DNA from: Diospyros lotus
Taxonomy: Eukaryota; Streptophyta; Magnoliopsida; Ericales; Ebenaceae
Direction: 5' to 3'
NCBI RefSeq assembly: GCF_014633365.1
Contig: NC_068339.1
Coordinates: forward strand, 1,803,001 to 1,867,000
DNA length: 64,000 nt
The position numbers and the translations under genes are program-made. Numbering within the stretch: position 1 is the stretch's first letter; every line of letters begins with the position of its first letter. Under the pieces are notes generated by a model. The model searched no databases. It worked only from the letters and a program-made list of their open reading frames with translations, and had not been told where the DNA came from. This document shows positions 25,352 to 37,564 of this stretch, one piece after another.

Positions 25352-28300
25352 CACTACAAAAAAATCGAAGTTTTAGCGACAGAAATTTTCGTCGGTAACA
25401 CATCAAAATTCGTTGCTAAATTTTTTAGCAACGAGGGCCTACTCATCGCTAAATTTTAGCTACGGGATATAGCGACAGTGGGCATTTTGCGACGGGACTG
25501 ACCCCGTCACTAATTTTTGTGCAATAAAAAAAAAAATATAAATTACGACGGGTTGTTTACCCATTGCTGATCAGCTTTAAAATAAAAAAATTAATAGTAA
25601 ATAAAAAATAAAATTATTAATAATTTATATAAATAATTTTTTTTAAATGTTAAAAAAGAAAAAAAATTATTTTCTAAATAAATAAATTTAAAAGATAAAA
25701 TAAAAATAAAATTTTTAAATGTAAATTAAAAATAAAATTATAAAAAATTACAATAAATAAAAATTTATTTATAAAAAAATTCATATTTAATTATTAGTCA
25801 AAAAAATTTATATTTTATATTTATTTAAAATAAAATTTATATATAAATGAAATTAATGATAATTAATAATTTATTTTAATTAATTAAATAAAATTAAAAA
25901 TATATTATTTTAAAAAAATCAAAATTCATATTAATTATTAAAATAACAAAACTAAATTTGTAAGTCAAATTGATTAATTCATAAATAGTCATAAATATTC
26001 AGTTACAATCATCATTATTACAATCATCATCATTTTGTTCCTCGTTATCAAAAAACTGATTACTTGGTCCTGGTTGAATCGATGGTCCAGGTTGCTGATA
26101 AGACGAGCCAGGTTGTTGTAACGCTATCATTTGTCTATTCATCTGCTCCTACCATACCATCATTTTTTGCTGCCACTAACGCAACTGCACATTCTCATTT
26201 CTCACCTTTGTCACCTTGGTTCGAGCAGAATGCAACTCCTCGTCCATTCGAGACTGCGTGGAATACAGCTGATTTTGCACCTCAATCACTTGGCTTCGAG
26301 CGCAATGTAACTCCTCGTTCATCTGGGTGACCCTCAGTCTCATTTGTTCTAATTCTGACGACAACCCATATGAACCATTGGAACTGCTATCAGATCCAAC
26401 TGGGAATGACTGTCTACCTTAAGAGCCGAGACCGTAGACACGACCTTTCTTGTTCCTACCAGAGACAACTTGATAAAAAATCTGATGTTCGTTGATTGTA
26501 GGTGGGGAGGATGACTCGTTATCGCCGGCTGATGCTGAAAATTCCTTTGCATTTAATCTCTCGAAACGCCTCTTACATATATAAATTAAAATATTGACGT
26601 TGTCAATTAATAAAAAAAATCATTAAATTGTAATGTTAATTAAATTGTACAAAATACAATTACTGCGACGGCCTTTGATCTATTATCAACCCACATTTCT
26701 TGTCCTTGATCATCCTTACGAGTATGGGTTCTCCTGAAAATCTCAAATTTATTAGGCTCGTTACATGTCAAATATATGAAATAAATAAAAAATAATATAA
26801 ACCATTATATAAATTTATAAAATTTATATTTAAGTAGAAAAACTAATTACCATCTTTCTTTAATTATCTCTCTGTGAAAAAAAATGAATCTGCTTGTGTG
26901 AACTGACCCACCAGTCTCGGAGGCGTGATTCTTTTTGTTTTGTTCTACTTTCTTCTTGTATTTATCTTCATCCCACTTGGCCTGCAATGCTCACCGCACC
27001 ATCGGATCCATCCACTCGCCCTTATCTGCACCTCCTTTAATTTTTTTCAAATTATTTCTAAAACTTCTCTGATCAGATTTATTCTAAGTGATCTATATAC
27101 GATCACTCTCATCGGGTTGACACTTAAACTCCTTCTACAAGAAATTAAAAATGAATAAATATGTATAAAATTTTAAATTGAAACTTTCTATAATTAAGAA
27201 TTGCAATTAGACTTACGCTAAATTCATTCAGCCACATCCGTCATGTTAATTCAGGCATGTCGCCAAGCTTCAGTATACCATCTTTTCCTAATCTTGGATT
27301 ATACACTTGGTGAGCCAACCTCAGGAAAAAAACTGTAAAACCAATATTTATCAAGTATGAAATTACATTTCTATGTAAAACAATCACAAATAATTAATTA
27401 AAAATAATATATATATAAGATACTCATTGATTACAATTCTGATTGCAGGATAACTTTACTCGGTGATCAGCTCGGTCAGTATTAACTGGTTCAGATAGAG
27501 TCGGGTCAACATTCTACGCAGGAAAAAATGTCGAAAGGTATGCATGTGGTGTTGACATAAATGAGTATGGGTATGAACCTCCTATGGGATGAAAAGTAGA
27601 CCCAAGATATGGGACTGAATGTGGTGCAGTCTCAGGTGGGTGGGATGTGAGTGGGACTGTAGTATAATTCATATGATATGGCATAGAGGGAAATGGTTAT
27701 TGGAACTGAGGCATGGGAACGAAAGCATGTGGGTGTGATGGCTAAGGATATAAAGAAGTAGATAGAACAGCTGTAATACCCCATGTTCGTATGAGGTTGC
27801 CACGTAATTTCGATAAGTTTAGAATACCGAAAAATTGGTTTAATAGCAGTTATAAGTACCGAATTGACTGTAGGGAATACCTCAGAGTGAAATTATCTAA
27901 GAAAAATTATATAGTCTCGATGAGCGTTCCGAGATAAGATTTATGGTATCAAAAGAAATCAAATCGGGAACGATTTTCGGTACAGCTAAAATGCAGCTGC
28001 CATTTAGGCTGTAAAATTGAATCGTTGTAGGAAGCTCCTGAAAAATCAATGGAACCCTAGGGGGGCTTCGGTTTTGTGTAATAAGCAACCCTTCAGTGGT
28101 TTCGAGATAAAACAAAGGTCTCAAGAGGACGCAAAGGCGAAATCGTCTATATCGAGTAAAATTTAAGTTATTAATTATGGATTTTCGGTATTGTAATGCA
28201 AATTAATTTGAGGTTTAAGGGCATAGTTATTAATTTGAGATTTCGGTATTATAATGCAAATAAGAAAATTACCCAAGCGATATTATGAGAAAAATTGGAA

Positions 28301-29743
28301 TTTAAAACATAATTTTATATATTAATGTAATATATGATATATAAATATATATGTGTGTGTACGCGCAGAGCAGTAAATGCAACCCATGCCTTAGTAAATG
28401 CAACTCCTGCCACGCCAATCTCGCGCCTCTGCAATCGAAGCTTACCTCTGCAAGCTTGGAAGATTTTGCACGCAATGAGGGATGGCTCGAGGAGTGGCCA
28501 GGCAGTCAAGGGAGGTCGAGCATTTCCAATAAATAAGGGATCGTTTGAGAGCAAATGCAAGAAAGGAATGGAAATGAAGAAGGTAGTCGCGAATGAAAGC
28601 CAATGGCCAAGTAAAGCTTGGAGCAATGGCAGAATCGGCTGAGGCAACGAGCAACCAACCGGAGGTCGAGAAGGAGCTGGGAAGCGAGCAAGAGATGGCT
28701 GGAAGTGGCCGAATCTAGCCGCAAAAGGCGGCCAGTAACCATGGCCGTAAGCTTGAGTGGTTGGCTAGCAACTTTGGGGACGGCCCAACAAGGTATGTGG
28801 TGATCAACTTGCTTGGTAGAGGCTCGAGAGGTGGCTAGAGAGAGCTAGTGCGGCCATGGCAACCATGGCCGCAGGCAGTTGCGCCGAACCAGCAACCAGC
28901 CGCGACCGCCAGCAACGGGCGTGTGCGACGCTGAGGCGGCCGGCGGAGGGCCGGGTGGAGGCCGACGGAGGGCCATGTGGCAGCTGGAGCAAGGTGCAGG
29001 CGCGGGAGGAAGAAGAAGAAAGGGAGAGGAAGAGAAGAAAGAAAAATAAAAAAAAGAAAAAGGAAAGGAAAAGAAAAGAAAGAAAAGAAAAGAAAAGAAA
29101 GAAAAAAGAAAAGAAAATAGAAAAAATTCTTGAAAAATCCTGAAAAAATAGGATTTGGTGATTTATTATTATTTCAAAAATTTTGGCAAAGAAAAATTAT
29201 CCGGGAACTCGTTTCAAGGATATGGCACGCATATCGAGGAAGCCGGAAATACTAAGTTAAGCTGAGTAAAATTTCATAGAAAATTCTAAAAATTCAAGAA
29301 TATTATGAATTTTCGTAGTGAAATATTTGAGAAAATATTTTAAAAATATTTAGTTTGGATTTATTGAGAAAAAATATGAAGAAATAGAGAGAAAATTAAA
29401 GAAAATGTAAGAAATTATGGAAAAATAGGTTTTAGTGTTTATTTAAATAATTATGGTGATTAAGATGCTTTGAGACTTAAGTTGAAGTGACTTGTGTAAA
29501 TTTTGAGGTTGGCACGCAAATCGAGGAGATGTACGTATTTTGAGGCAAAGCACGGATATCGAGGTAGCCCGATAAGCTTGAGAAGGTAAGTGGTACTTCC
29601 CAACTGAATTTAGTTTTGTGAAAAATGCTTAGTTGTAAGTGATTTATCTTTAAAAACCCGATCCTCGGGAATGTTTTCATCCTATTGATATACCCTGATA
29701 TGTATCCGCCACGTAGACTGCATACATGACATGACTATGAAAT

Positions 29744-31287
29744 CACTACAAAAAAATTGATTTTTTGCGGTGGTTCTAAAAACCGCAGCAAAACATGGTA
29801 TTTTGCAGCGGTTTCTTTAAAATTTTGTGGCGGTTTCATAAAATCGTCGCAAAATTCAGTAAAACATATTTTTTTTGCGGCGGTTTTAGAAAAACTGTCG
29901 CTAAATTTAAAAAATAATTAAATAATAAAAAAATTAAATTCTTTTTCACGGCAGTTTCTTAGAAACGGTCGCTAAATTAAAAAAATAATAATAATTTAAA
30001 ATTAAAATTACATTAACATTTGCGGCGATATTCAAAAATCGCCGCAAAATTAAAAAAAATTAAATTTAGCGGCGGTTTTCAATTTAAAAAAATTAAATAA
30101 TTTAAAATTAAAATTAAATTAACATTTGTGGCGGTTTTCAAAAACCACTGCAAAATTCAAAAAATATTAAATTTAGCGGCGGTTTTTGAAAAATCGCCGC
30201 TAAATTTAAAAAAATTAAATAATTCAAAATTAAAAATAAAATAAAATAATTCATTAAAAAATTAAATTTAGCGGCGGTTTTTGAAAACCGCCGCTAAATT
30301 GAAAAAAAAAATTTAAAATTAAAATTAAATAAAAATCTGAAATATTAAAATTCATTATTTTTATTAAAAAAATTAAATTTTGCTTAAGAAAATAATTAAA
30401 AATTAAATAAATATAAAATCTTAAAAATAAATATAAAATTGCATTTAAATTAATAGAAAAATTCATTAAAAATATAATTTTAAAAAATAAAAATAAATTT
30501 AAAAAAAATTTAATATATAAAATTTTAATAATTTTTAAAAAATATATAAAATCTTCTTTTTTATTTTTAATCAATTAATTTTTTTAATTTAACTCAATTA
30601 ATTTATTTTTAATTTATTCTATTATTCTTTTAAAAATAATCAATTAATAAATATTTTTAATATATATTAAAAAATATAAAATATAATTCTGTAAATTAGT
30701 TGTTAGATTAGTATATAATATATATATATGTGCATATATGTTAAGGAGTTCTTCGCAGATCAGGCAGTTCTCGTGTGCCGCACGCCCAAGAGGTCTTGGG
30801 TTCGAAACTTGGGGAGAGTATGCTGGGATTTAATTTCCAGCATCGCCACGTGGCACGCAAGGGCGGGGCGGGCTGGCTTGTGCGGGCCGTAAAAAAATTA
30901 AATTTTTTATTTTAGCGGCGTTTTCAAAACCGCCGCTAAAATTAACAATTTAATTTTTTTTATTAATTTTAGCGGCTGTTTTGAAACCGCCGCTAAAATA
31001 ATTTTTTTTTTTTTTAAATTTTTAAAAATAAAATTTAAAAAAATTAAAAAAAAAATTAATTTTAGCGGCGGTTTCAAAACCGCCGCTAAATATTATAGAA
31101 ATCGTCGCAAAATTTAAATTTAGCGGCGGTTATTCCAGCGGTTGCTAAAAATCGCCGCTAAACGCTCCACGACGGCTCACTTAGCGACGATTTTGAAAAC
31201 TGCCGCTAAAATACTTAGCGGCAGTTTTTAACCGGCACTAAATGCAAAAAAAAAACCGCCGCTAAATGCTGATTTTTTTTTGTAGTG
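29744..31287 (+). mobile_element. Non-autonomous CACTA element, 1544 bp, duplication AAT
   Basis: It begins CACTACAAAAAAATTG and ends TTTTTTGTAGTG, flanked by AAT at 29741-29743 and 31288-31290. The arms consist of many GCGGCGGTTTT / AAAACCGCCGC repeats in direct and inverted order with AT-rich spacers. No transposase is encoded. A central-right module (30740-30890) is not AT-rich and contains a tRNA B-box-like motif. It is the same family as 62274-63627, which is in opposite orientation. Confidence 0.9.
30740..30890 (+). other. tRNA-like B-box module inside CACTA element
   Basis: The segment contains TGGGTTCGAAACTTGG, close to the RNA polymerase III B box GGTTCGANNCC, then GGATTTAATTTCCAGC and CCACGTGGCACGC. 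The same order occurs on the minus strand of the related element near 62870-62660. It may be a relic of a tRNA-derived SINE or tRNA fragment; no foldable tRNA was found. Confidence 0.4.
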
Positions 31288-32244
31288 AATGCATATGTAC
31301 ACGTTGATATTATTGATCACACGCATTGAGGCCATAAGGAGTATATATGAACTGCCATCGCTGCTTTACCAATGGTGCACCCATACACCTCGGCTTCGAA
31401 AGAGGTGGCCGCAAAAATGGTAGGTAGCATGAGGGGTGCAGTTGACACCTATGATGAGTAAGACATTGCATTCATGCACGAAATATATTTTTTGTACCCT
31501 TACTTAGATGATTCATCATCTAACTTGGGCTTTGCCCCTAGAATATTCAAACGTTCCAGATGAAGATTGTAGCAAATACGAGGATAAATGAGGCATGAAA
31601 TGACACTTAACAGAGTGCATGAGGAATGAAATGTATGTTATGTAGCCCATGTATTTAAGTTCTGCTACTTTGAATTCTTCATATTTTGAAAGCATGAGAA
31701 TCTATAACCTTATTTAGGGTTAATATTAGTTAAGAACTTATGTTTTGTATTTAGTTATGTTGAGGAACGATGATTTAATGATTAATATTAAGATATCAGG
31801 TTCGATCCTTTCTTCCGCATTTGATGTGTATAATGATTCTCTTATGAGATAAATGTATGGGAGTTCTAGGACGGATACGAGGAATGATGTGATTTAGGAT
31901 TAGTTTGAAAGAAAAAAAATGTATTATTCCAGAATTGTCTCAAGTTATAACGTGCCCGAGAAAGCGGGGCGTTACAACAGCATGTGTGGAGACAGAAGAA
32001 GAAGATTGTGAACCAGCACTACTAGGATTTGGGGAAGTTGTGTCCCTATAAGATCGACGTCTTCCTTTACCCTTACTACCCCTACCCCTGTTTGGTTTGG
32101 GAGATGAATGTCCTGACATCTATTTTTGAAAATTACATGAAACATAAAAACTCGGTCAAACGTACAAGGTCACATACATTAAAAAATACAAAACATATTA
32201 TATCATAACATATATATTTGAATTCACATATATTCATAAATATA

Positions 32245-33795
32245 TCAATCTTCTTCTACAAATTCATCACTATCTATGTCATCAATAACTCTCTTTTTTT
32301 TCATCTTCTGATATAGATTATTTCTTTGCATCATTTTCTTCTTCTTGCTGAACAATATTTGAAACATCTATTTCGTCGACTATCTCATCTAAATCTTGTA
32401 AATTACCTCTAAGGTCATCATTTTGATCACTTTGCGGGAGTTATGGTATTTCATCCTCCTGGAAAGGTTCTTCCATGTTAGTCTCGGGAGCCATTATTGT
32501 AGGTCATGTATTTGTTTTAATAACAACCATCCAATCATGTTTATCACGGCAAGTGTCGGGATATGGCGCGTAATACACTTGTTCAGCTTGTTGAGCAAAA
32601 ATGAAATAAGCATATTTCTTATACCTTCTTGACGATCAAACCTCGATAATACCATACTTTTCATGGATTTTGATTCCCCTAGGACTTGGATCGTACCATT
32701 CACATTTGAACATAACTACCCTTTTGATTGGTAGACCTGCATATTCTAATTCAATAATATCTAAAATTTTTTCATAATAATAGGTTTCTGAGAATCCAAC
32801 CCTTGTCCTAAGTACGCAAACACCAAAATTTTTGGTAGATTTACTAGTACTCCATTCAATGATATGAAATTTATATCCATTCACAAAATACATTATCTAA
32901 TACCGCACGTTTGGAGTAGGTCCCCATCCTATGTTCTGAATTAATGGATCTGTAACAACTTGATTATTCGAATTAACCTGAGAAAATGTTTGAATCACTT
33001 AATATATTTTTAAAATTCAATTAAAAAATAATCTAGTATGAAGTAACATATTTGATGATGGAACCACTTAGGAAAATGTTTCTCGATTTGTTTAATTATC
33101 TATTTTTGCGTCTATGATATTTAAAGATAGCTGACGCAATAGATTGGTGTACATGCTGAAAAATTTAAATGATGTATCAATCATTTAATATGAACCAAGT
33201 ATGAAATTATAAATATATTCATTTAAATTTTAATTCTTACTCGATATAAGGTTCGACCTCCGGAGTATTCAACAAGACATATAATTTGGCGGCTTCAAAT
33301 TTTTTCCCATCCATCCACCTGAATTTCATTGCTCCCGCAACATAGACTGAATAATTGAACACGAAAATTTATAGATATGAAGAATCTCCCCCATCGTCAT
33401 TTTGAGGGACTCTCGTTCTTCTTGATGGAACATTTGGTGCAAAATAATATGAACCAAATTTGGACGTCTCCTCAATTAAATATACCTCACATATAGATCC
33501 TTCTACACGAGATTTGTTATGGACTTTTTTCTTCAAAATGTTGAGAAACCTAAATCATTCGAAAATCTCCTCAATATAAAAGAATTTTATTATCTTTAAA
33601 AATTAACGATTCAAATTATAACAGATATATCTTTCAAACGGATACATCCATCTGTATTGTACTAGTCCCCCCACATTTGCTTCGTTAACTAAATGCACTG
33701 GGAGATGCTTCATTGGGTTAAACCATCCGATAGGAAATACACGCTCTAATTTGGATAAAATGATGGGTATATTTTGTTCCATGACATCTAGATGT
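32245..33795 (-). pseudogene. CACTA TNP2 transposase, C-terminal remnant (DUF4218-DUF4216)
   Basis: In minus-strand order: KLERVFPIGWF and a VQYRWMYPFERY block (33790-33630), the core of DUF4218; SRVEGSICEVYLIEETSKFG (33540-33450); KLYVLLNTPEVEPYIE (33290-33240); HFPKWFH (about 33070); the DUF4216 start GPTPNVRY and VNGYKFHIIEW (32920-32850), then IIELEYAGLPIKRVVMFKCE; a QQAEQVYYAPYP stretch (32590-32550); and an acidic tail ending near 32245. Domain order is as in plant TNP2. The Transposase_21 catalytic core that should precede DUF4218 is absent, and stops occur near 32504 and 32320, so it cannot act as a transposase. Confidence 0.85.
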
Positions 33796-34869
33796 TCAAT
33801 ATATAATTTATATAGTATTTTTGTTTAATATATTATTTATATATGAATTAATTATTCTATTCAAATAAGATTTTAATTCCAACGACAGTTTTTTTAAATA
33901 TCTTATAATTAGAATCATTATTTTTTCAATCCAGTTCCTCTACCACCACGAATCCCTTTTAGATTCAAGCATGTTACTCTTTTTAGTTATTGGGAGAACC
34001 CAAGTACTCTCTTTCGTTAGTATTACACCCTTGATCGTGAAATATCGATTGGTTGTTGAACCCTGTGAATTGCGTGAAAGTAAAATACTCCAAATTTGGG
34101 ATTTTATTTATTATTTATATATATATTATTTCATGTTTATTATTGACTATAAAATATATATTTCTCTCTATATATATTATTTATATTTGAAATATTTTTT
34201 TAAAATTTTGAAAATTTTTAAAAAAATAGCGACGAGCATCTGCCCATTGCTGAACCCCCGTCAAATTTTGTCCCCGCGCCCATTCTTTTAATTCCCCCAT
34301 TTCTCGCCAGCAACCCCCTTTTCCCCTTGAATTTTCCTCTCTCCCCCCGCCCTCCTATGTAAATCCCCTCTCCTCCCCCTCTATGCACTCTCTATCTCCC
34401 CCTTTTGCAGTCTCCCCTCGCCCCTTTACACTCCTAATCTCACTTTTAAAGTTTTGTTTAATTTGTTTTTTGGTAGAGTCTTCATTTAGAAGATACAAGC
34501 ATCACCAAAATTTATAAGGTATTTTTTTTCTCTGTATATTATATTTTTAATATTTTATTATTTTAATTTTTAAATACATCTTTGAATATTTTTTAGAAGA
34601 AAAATATCCATGTTAGTTATAGTTATAGATGAATATTTATGATTCATTAACTGAATTAATTGAGTTAAATTTTATATTCATTTTTGTTAACTTACATATT
34701 TATATGAATTTAAATTTAGAATATTTTAAATATTTATTTTTTTCTCTTAATTGATGATTATATAAATAAATTTTTAATTTCTATAAAAAATATATTTATA
34801 TTAAATAAATATAGAAATTTACTTTTAAATTTTAATTATTTTTTGTATTTGTTTAAAATTTTACTTTTT

Positions 34870-35159
34870 ATTCAGCTTTTAATCAACAACTGAATGAGCG
34901 ACGAGAACATTTTGTTGCTCATCAGCAACGGTGATTCAACGATGGAATAATTCCGTCGCTAAATCCATTCATTGCTAAAATTTAGTGACGTCAATTTTAG
35001 CGATGGAATCTTTCCATTGCTAAATCCGTCGCTAAATCCATTCATCGCTAAAATTTAGTGACGTCAATTTTAGCGATGGAATCTTTCCATTGCTAAATCC
35101 GTCGCTAAATTATTTAGCGATAAAAAAATTTTATCACTAAAAACTAGGTTTTTGTAGTG
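34870..35159 (-). repeat. CACTA II terminal and subterminal repeats
   Basis: Copies of TTTAGCGATGGAAT, CCGTCGCTAAAT and related words in both orientations, including a near-identical ~60-bp tandem copy around 34982-35095, run to the terminal TTTTTGTAGTG. Confidence 0.8.
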
Positions 35160-36180
35160 TTTTGAAAAATATTTACTAGTTTGTAAACAATTGTTAATTC
35201 AATGAAAAGTATTCATAATTTTGTGAGTGTCAAAAAATAATGTTAGCCTAGCATTATGGTTACATGAATTCATCCACTAAATGTGTAGTTAAACATGTAG
35301 TTAAACCTTAAATTATTAACTAATTTTTTAGAATTATAAACATTTTTTGTTATGTGTAAAAAGTGTTTATAGTTGTTATCAAGATACAACAATAAATTTA
35401 TAGTTGCAAGAGACATTTCAGGTTTGTTGAGAGTGCAAGTAATCGGGAGACCATAAGATAGAAAATAATTAGGGGCGCGGGTGTCTTTCTCTCGAGTCCT
35501 CTGATGCTTAAATCAACTTCAACCAAAAGACAAAGAAGTATTCAAGTAACTTATGCATGAATTCTTGCATACGTCAATCAAGGGAGATCACTTCCTATTT
35601 AAAGAGGTTAGATACTGATAAATGAAAAGAATTCGAATGTGAGTTTATTTGTTCTTAATGAGCCATAATTCGGAAGGTCTTTCGGAGATTATATGTTTAG
35701 GACTTAGGAAAGGCTCCCAAAGGGTCCTCGAGGACTCTTATGTTGGGAAGATCTTCTATGTCTCCCTTTTTGGAATTTTTTCTCTTAATTCAGTCTTGAC
35801 CTTGGGCCTCTTTTGTTGGGCAGTTTAATAGTTTTTTAAAAAATAAATACTTTTATTATGTAAAAGTGTTTATAATTTTCAAAAACTATATAAACATTTT
35901 TAATTTTTAAATTATCTATAGTCCTTGAAAAATAGTTAATAGTTTGTAAACAAGTGTTAGCTTAACATTACCGTAACACGATTTAAATCATCATAATACT
36001 CATCATAACACTAAAATAGCAAAATGGTCAACAGATGATCTTTGACAAGGGAATGAGATGTTGAAGTACCCAAACATAATATTCATTCCACATGTTCAAT
36101 TTAGTTACAAGAGATCAAGCCATATAGTTACTCAAAAAGAAAAGAAAAAGGCAAGCCATAAGGTTGATAACGTTGTCGAT
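35160..36180. other. Non-coding DNA with a patch shared with 42465-42662
   Basis: 35743-35972 is closely similar to 42465-42662 (both contain CTTCTATGTCTCCCTTTTTG and TTTGTAAACAAGTGTTAGCT). The part 35440-35600 has TCTCGAGTCCTCTGATGCTT and looks like a decayed LTR piece. No gene is seen in the rest. Confidence 0.5.
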
Positions 36181-36182
36181 GC

Positions 36183-36760
36183 TCAGTGACGACGATGGTT
36201 GCCAAACACGACGGGCCTCAGCTTATCGATGTTATTTGGGAGTGGCATCTGGTTACTGCTAGTGTTATCAGGGTGAGGTAGAAGAGTACCCCTCTGGGAA
36301 ACTAGGATGAGAGACGTTCTCTGCGATGATGAGAAGATCAGAGTTTTAGTTTGGATTTTGATCAGGTTGAGGAACATGTTGGGGATGTGAAGAATAGTAT
36401 GCGAATAGTGAATCTAGCAATAGAGCTCGATAAGCTTGCAGATCACTAACCTGCTATTGAAGGGCAAGAATGTGTGATACACATCCATAGACAGGATCCT
36501 GAAGCCGAGCCTGAGCTTCAAAGAAGAGTGTATCGGCAGCCCAAAATCGATCACTGACCGGAAGCGGAGCTAGGAGCCTGATGGCATTTTTTAGAGTAAA
36601 AACATCACGAATGGCAACAAAATGGGTAATACCATCCTCACAATGGAAGTAAAAAGCAAAGATGCATTGTGGATTGCATCTTCTATTTAAGACCACACAC
36701 GCACCGCATCGAGATCGGGGTCTTGGTATGTTGTGCCTTGGTATGATAGATCTGGACCTG
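36183..36760 (-). pseudogene. LOB-domain (LBD) transcription factor pseudogene
   Basis: LBD proteins are plant-specific DNA-binding regulators of organ boundaries and lateral organ or root formation. From 36708 downward the frame shows the zinc-finger-like C-x2-C-x6-C-x3-C block (CGAC, C, C), CIFAFYF, a GAS-block counterpart in which FGAS has become FTLK, then EAQARLQDPVYGCVSHILALQ, the signature end of the LOB domain with its conserved DPVYG. A TAG at 36456-36454 follows; the same frame continues QVSDLQAYRALLLDS, so the stop probably replaced a glutamine CAG. Further stops and a frameshift follow toward 36183. The EAQAR / HILALQQQV pattern resembles the LBD16/18/29-like branch. No intron breaks the LOB domain. 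There is no start codon just before it; upstream is a tandem repeat. Clearly a LOB domain, non-functional. Confidence 0.85.
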
Positions 36761-36784
36761 GCTAAATCTAAACAAATCAGATAT

Positions 36785-36895
36785 GGGTCAGATCTAATTA
36801 GATGGGTCAAATCGGATGTGGGTCAAATATAATTGGATGGGTCAAATCAGATATGGGTCAGATATAATTGGATGGGTCAAATCTGAATCGAGTCG
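36785..36895. repeat. Tandem repeat of GGATGGGTCAAATC units
   Basis: Three to four imperfect units of about 35-41 bp with GATATGGGTCAGATATAATT and GGATGGGTCAAATC. It lies directly upstream, on the minus strand, of the LOB pseudogene and supplies the ATG of its longest open frame. Confidence 0.75.
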
Positions 36896-36899
36896 AGTT

Positions 36900-37490
36900 G
36901 GGTCGGATCGGCCTAGATCTAGCTTCAGATCCAACAGCAACAGGCAGCGTGGCCAGATCTGGCCTACAGAGAGTCGTTTGGGCCGTCGGACATGGTGATC
37001 GGCGACTGGGGGGCAAGGAAGCCACGTTGTGGCTCGCGGCCAATGGCAGAGCAAGCCCTGGAGGTAGTTACAGAGGGGGCGACAGCGGCCATCAAGGTGG
37101 TGGCGATGTTGGAAGACAACGGCAGTCAATGGCTGTTCGCGCGTAAGGTTTGTGCGCTGTAGAGGAAGGAAGAAGAAGAAAAAGGAGAAGAAAGAAGAAG
37201 AATGAAGAAGAAATAAGGAAGAAAAATAAAAAAGAAAAGAAATGAAAAAAAAAAGAGTAGAATTTTATGGACAAAAGTGTTTTATTATTCCAGAGATTTT
37301 GGCAAGAGGAAAAAAAAATTACCTGGGCACGCCAAAGTTGAGTTCGAGGCTTTTCGGGTATTTATAATCCCGACCCTATGTTTCGAAACATGGAGCAACG
37401 TAAGGTTCGAAATAAAATTTTGGGAATCAGGTTTCGAAATAGGATGCTAGGATGTTTCGAAATAAGATGGTTGGCAAGCTGTTGTTAGAC
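36900..37490 (+). repeat. LTR-like fragment related to family A
   Basis: A GC-rich part (36930-37145), a purine tract (37158-37260) and GAGATTTTGGCAAGAGG follow in the same order as in family A LTRs; then several TTTCGAAAT words (37380-37460). It leads straight into RNase H-like sequence, so the intervening gag, protease and most of reverse transcriptase have been lost. Confidence 0.5.
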
Positions 37491-37564
37491 GGTCGTGATG
37501 GGACACTCCGAAGAAGAGATTAATGAGAATGATTTGCTAGACGCAGTGAGAGCTTGTGATAGCT

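Larger units (their letters stand above)
27772..31976 (+). mobile_element. Solo LTR family A, copy 5, target duplication ACAGC
   Basis: It starts TGTAATACCCCATGTTCG and ends AAAGCGGGGCGTTACA, with perfect ACAGC duplications at 27767-27771 and 31977-31981. It interrupts the first coding exon of the CACTA II TNP1-like gene. It includes the purine tract (29003-29118) and a small CACTA element (29744-31287); without that it measures about 2.66 kb, the best estimate of full family A LTR length. Confidence 0.9.
25999..32119 (-). pseudogene. CACTA TNP1-like protein (Transposase_24), split by LTR
   Basis: The start codon at 32119 begins MSGHSSPKPNRGRGSKGKG, a basic N-terminus. The first exon is cut at 31977/27771 by a solo LTR with ACAGC duplications and resumes as a Pro/Ser/Thr/Tyr-rich stretch (27770-27430). 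Further exons give NNLKKIKGG with a WDEDKYKKKVEQNKKNHASE / GGSVHTS block (27160-26880), FEIFRRTHTRKDDQG and a MWVDNRS box (26760-26640), KGRVYGLGS (about 26440), a coiled coil with heptads (26364-26176), and an acidic Asn/Asp tail ending at 25999. These match Transposase_24 proteins. Stops in the Pro-rich part (e.g. near 27741) and the LTR make it non-functional. It is better preserved than the plus-strand copy at 8337. Confidence 0.8.
25352..35159 (-). mobile_element. CACTA (En/Spm) element II with TNP1 and partial TNP2
   Basis: Termini are CACTACAAAAAAATCG at 25352 and TTTTTGTAGTG ending at 35159. Both ends have GCGACGGAAT / TAGCGACG subterminal repeats. Two minus-strand genes lie inside: TNP2-like C-terminus (32245-33795) and TNP1-like (25999-32119), so the element reads from 35159 to 25352. 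Flanking trinucleotides are AAT and TTT, not a clean 3-bp duplication. Removing the solo LTR (27772-31976) leaves about 5.6 kb, too short for a full TNP2. The 34260-34440 part is pyrimidine-rich and could be leader DNA. Confidence 0.85.

Noticed and set aside
30745..30820. A tRNA gene
   Set aside because: Only a B-box-like word is clear; I could not find matching acceptor and anticodon stems, and the segment is part of a CACTA family.
33971..34291. 106-codon open frame of mostly Ile/Tyr/Phe
   Set aside because: It is AT-driven, opposite to the CACTA genes, and has no recognisable feature.
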